Shown piece after piece: positions 6,230 through 6,492 of a stretch of 6,492 nucleotides of DNA. How positions within the stretch are numbered: the first letter of the stretch is position 1; every line of letters begins with the position of its first letter. The DNA is from Nitrospinae bacterium RIFCSPLOWO2_12_39_16 (lineage in GTDB: Bacteria; Nitrospinota; Nitrospinia; UBA9942), in assembly GCA_001805005.1 (NCBI GenBank), contig MHDO01000119.1, positions 1-6,492 of the forward strand, in the 5' to 3' direction. The notes under the pieces were generated by a model. That model did no database searches and was not told the origin of the DNA. It was given only the letters and a program-made list of their open reading frames with translations. The translations under genes were made by a program, and so were the position numbers.

Positions 6230-6451
6230 TTAAGCTGCTATTAATTCTAATTTTTCTTTTGTTGAAGAAGGAAGCCGTACAGGAGCAAAATACTCTGCAG
6301 GATATAAATAATCCTCGCCAGACTCATCTATGACTCTTATCTGATGATGTTGCCCGGCTATTCTGTCAGTCAATACTTCGTATAGTTTTCTAGTCTCCAG
6401 CGATGATTCATAGCCGCGATTATCAACGCATATCATAAAATGTTTTTTCAT
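6230..6451 (-). CDS. Small conserved-looking protein of unknown function
   Basis: I do not recognise a named family. The product is 73 residues if started at the ATG at 6451. An ATG six bases further upstream (6457) is also in frame, but an AGGAGG sits one base from it, whereas its spacing to 6451 is 7 bases; the second is therefore chosen. The protein has no signal peptide or membrane segment. It begins MKKHFMICVDNRGYESSLE and has a central IRVIDESGEDYLYPAEYFAPVRLP stretch, rich in beta-type and acidic residues, ending in a short charged helix. The pattern suggests a small beta-barrel (SH3-like) fold, which is inference only. It has the best ribosome-binding site in the window and converges on xseB with a 13-bp gap. 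An upstream partner, if any, lies beyond the right edge. Confidence 0.75.
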   Translation of the reverse strand: MKKHFMICVDNRGYESSLETRKLYEVLTDRIAGQHHQIRVIDESGEDYLYPAEYFAPVRLPSSTKEKLELIAA

Positions 6452-6458
6452 AGCCATC

Positions 6459-6464
6459 CCTCCT
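6459..6464 (-). promoter_or_regulatory. Strong ribosome-binding site that decides the start of the small gene
   Basis: On the minus strand an AGGAGG directly precedes GATGGCTATG. It is 1 nt from the first ATG (6457), too close to function well, and 7 nt from the second ATG (6451), an ideal spacing. This contrasts with the weak or absent sites before waaA, ppcA, xseA and xseB. Confidence 0.75.
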
Positions 6465-6492
6465 ATAGATACCTCTTGATTTTCATTTCTTT

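Overview
The window is AT-rich bacterial chromosome packed with genes. A Kdo transferase (waaA) implies a Gram-negative cell that makes lipopolysaccharide. Beside it sits an archaeal-type PEP carboxylase, a form uncommon in bacteria. Together with short dispersed tandem and palindromic repeats, this suggests a deep-branching environmental lineage. Something in or near Nitrospirota or a related candidate phylum is my guess, but nothing here fixes the taxon.

Layout. A minus-strand group reads right to left from about 3482: waaA (Kdo transferase), ppcA (archaeal-type PEP carboxylase), then a partial sugar-kinase-like phosphotransferase that runs off the left edge. The last two are only 2 bp apart. 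A 73-bp divergent promoter region (3483-3555) separates this group from a plus-strand group: folD (methylene-THF dehydrogenase/cyclohydrolase), xseA and xseB (exonuclease VII large and small subunits). folD-xseA-xseB is a widely conserved gene order. A small minus-strand gene of unknown function converges on xseB with a 13-bp gap.

Working together. waaA makes the Kdo-lipid A core, and the kinase-like gene may act in envelope-sugar or cell-wall recycling. ppcA makes oxaloacetate from PEP and bicarbonate. folD supplies one-carbon units for purines, thymidylate and formyl-Met. XseA and XseB form the single-strand-specific exonuclease VII.

The most unusual content is repeats. Three palindromic elements built from CACAGAT/GCAGATT units at 9-10 bp spacing lie directly at the 3' ends of waaA, folD and xseA. 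The first supplies the last 17 codons and the stop of waaA. Two unrelated 7-bp tandem repeats lie inside coding sequence: six GGATTTT-type units in waaA and about 4.7 GAGTTCR-type units at the start of the kinase gene. I saw no phage, transposase, CRISPR, tRNA or rRNA, and no gene-free stretch longer than about 130 bp.
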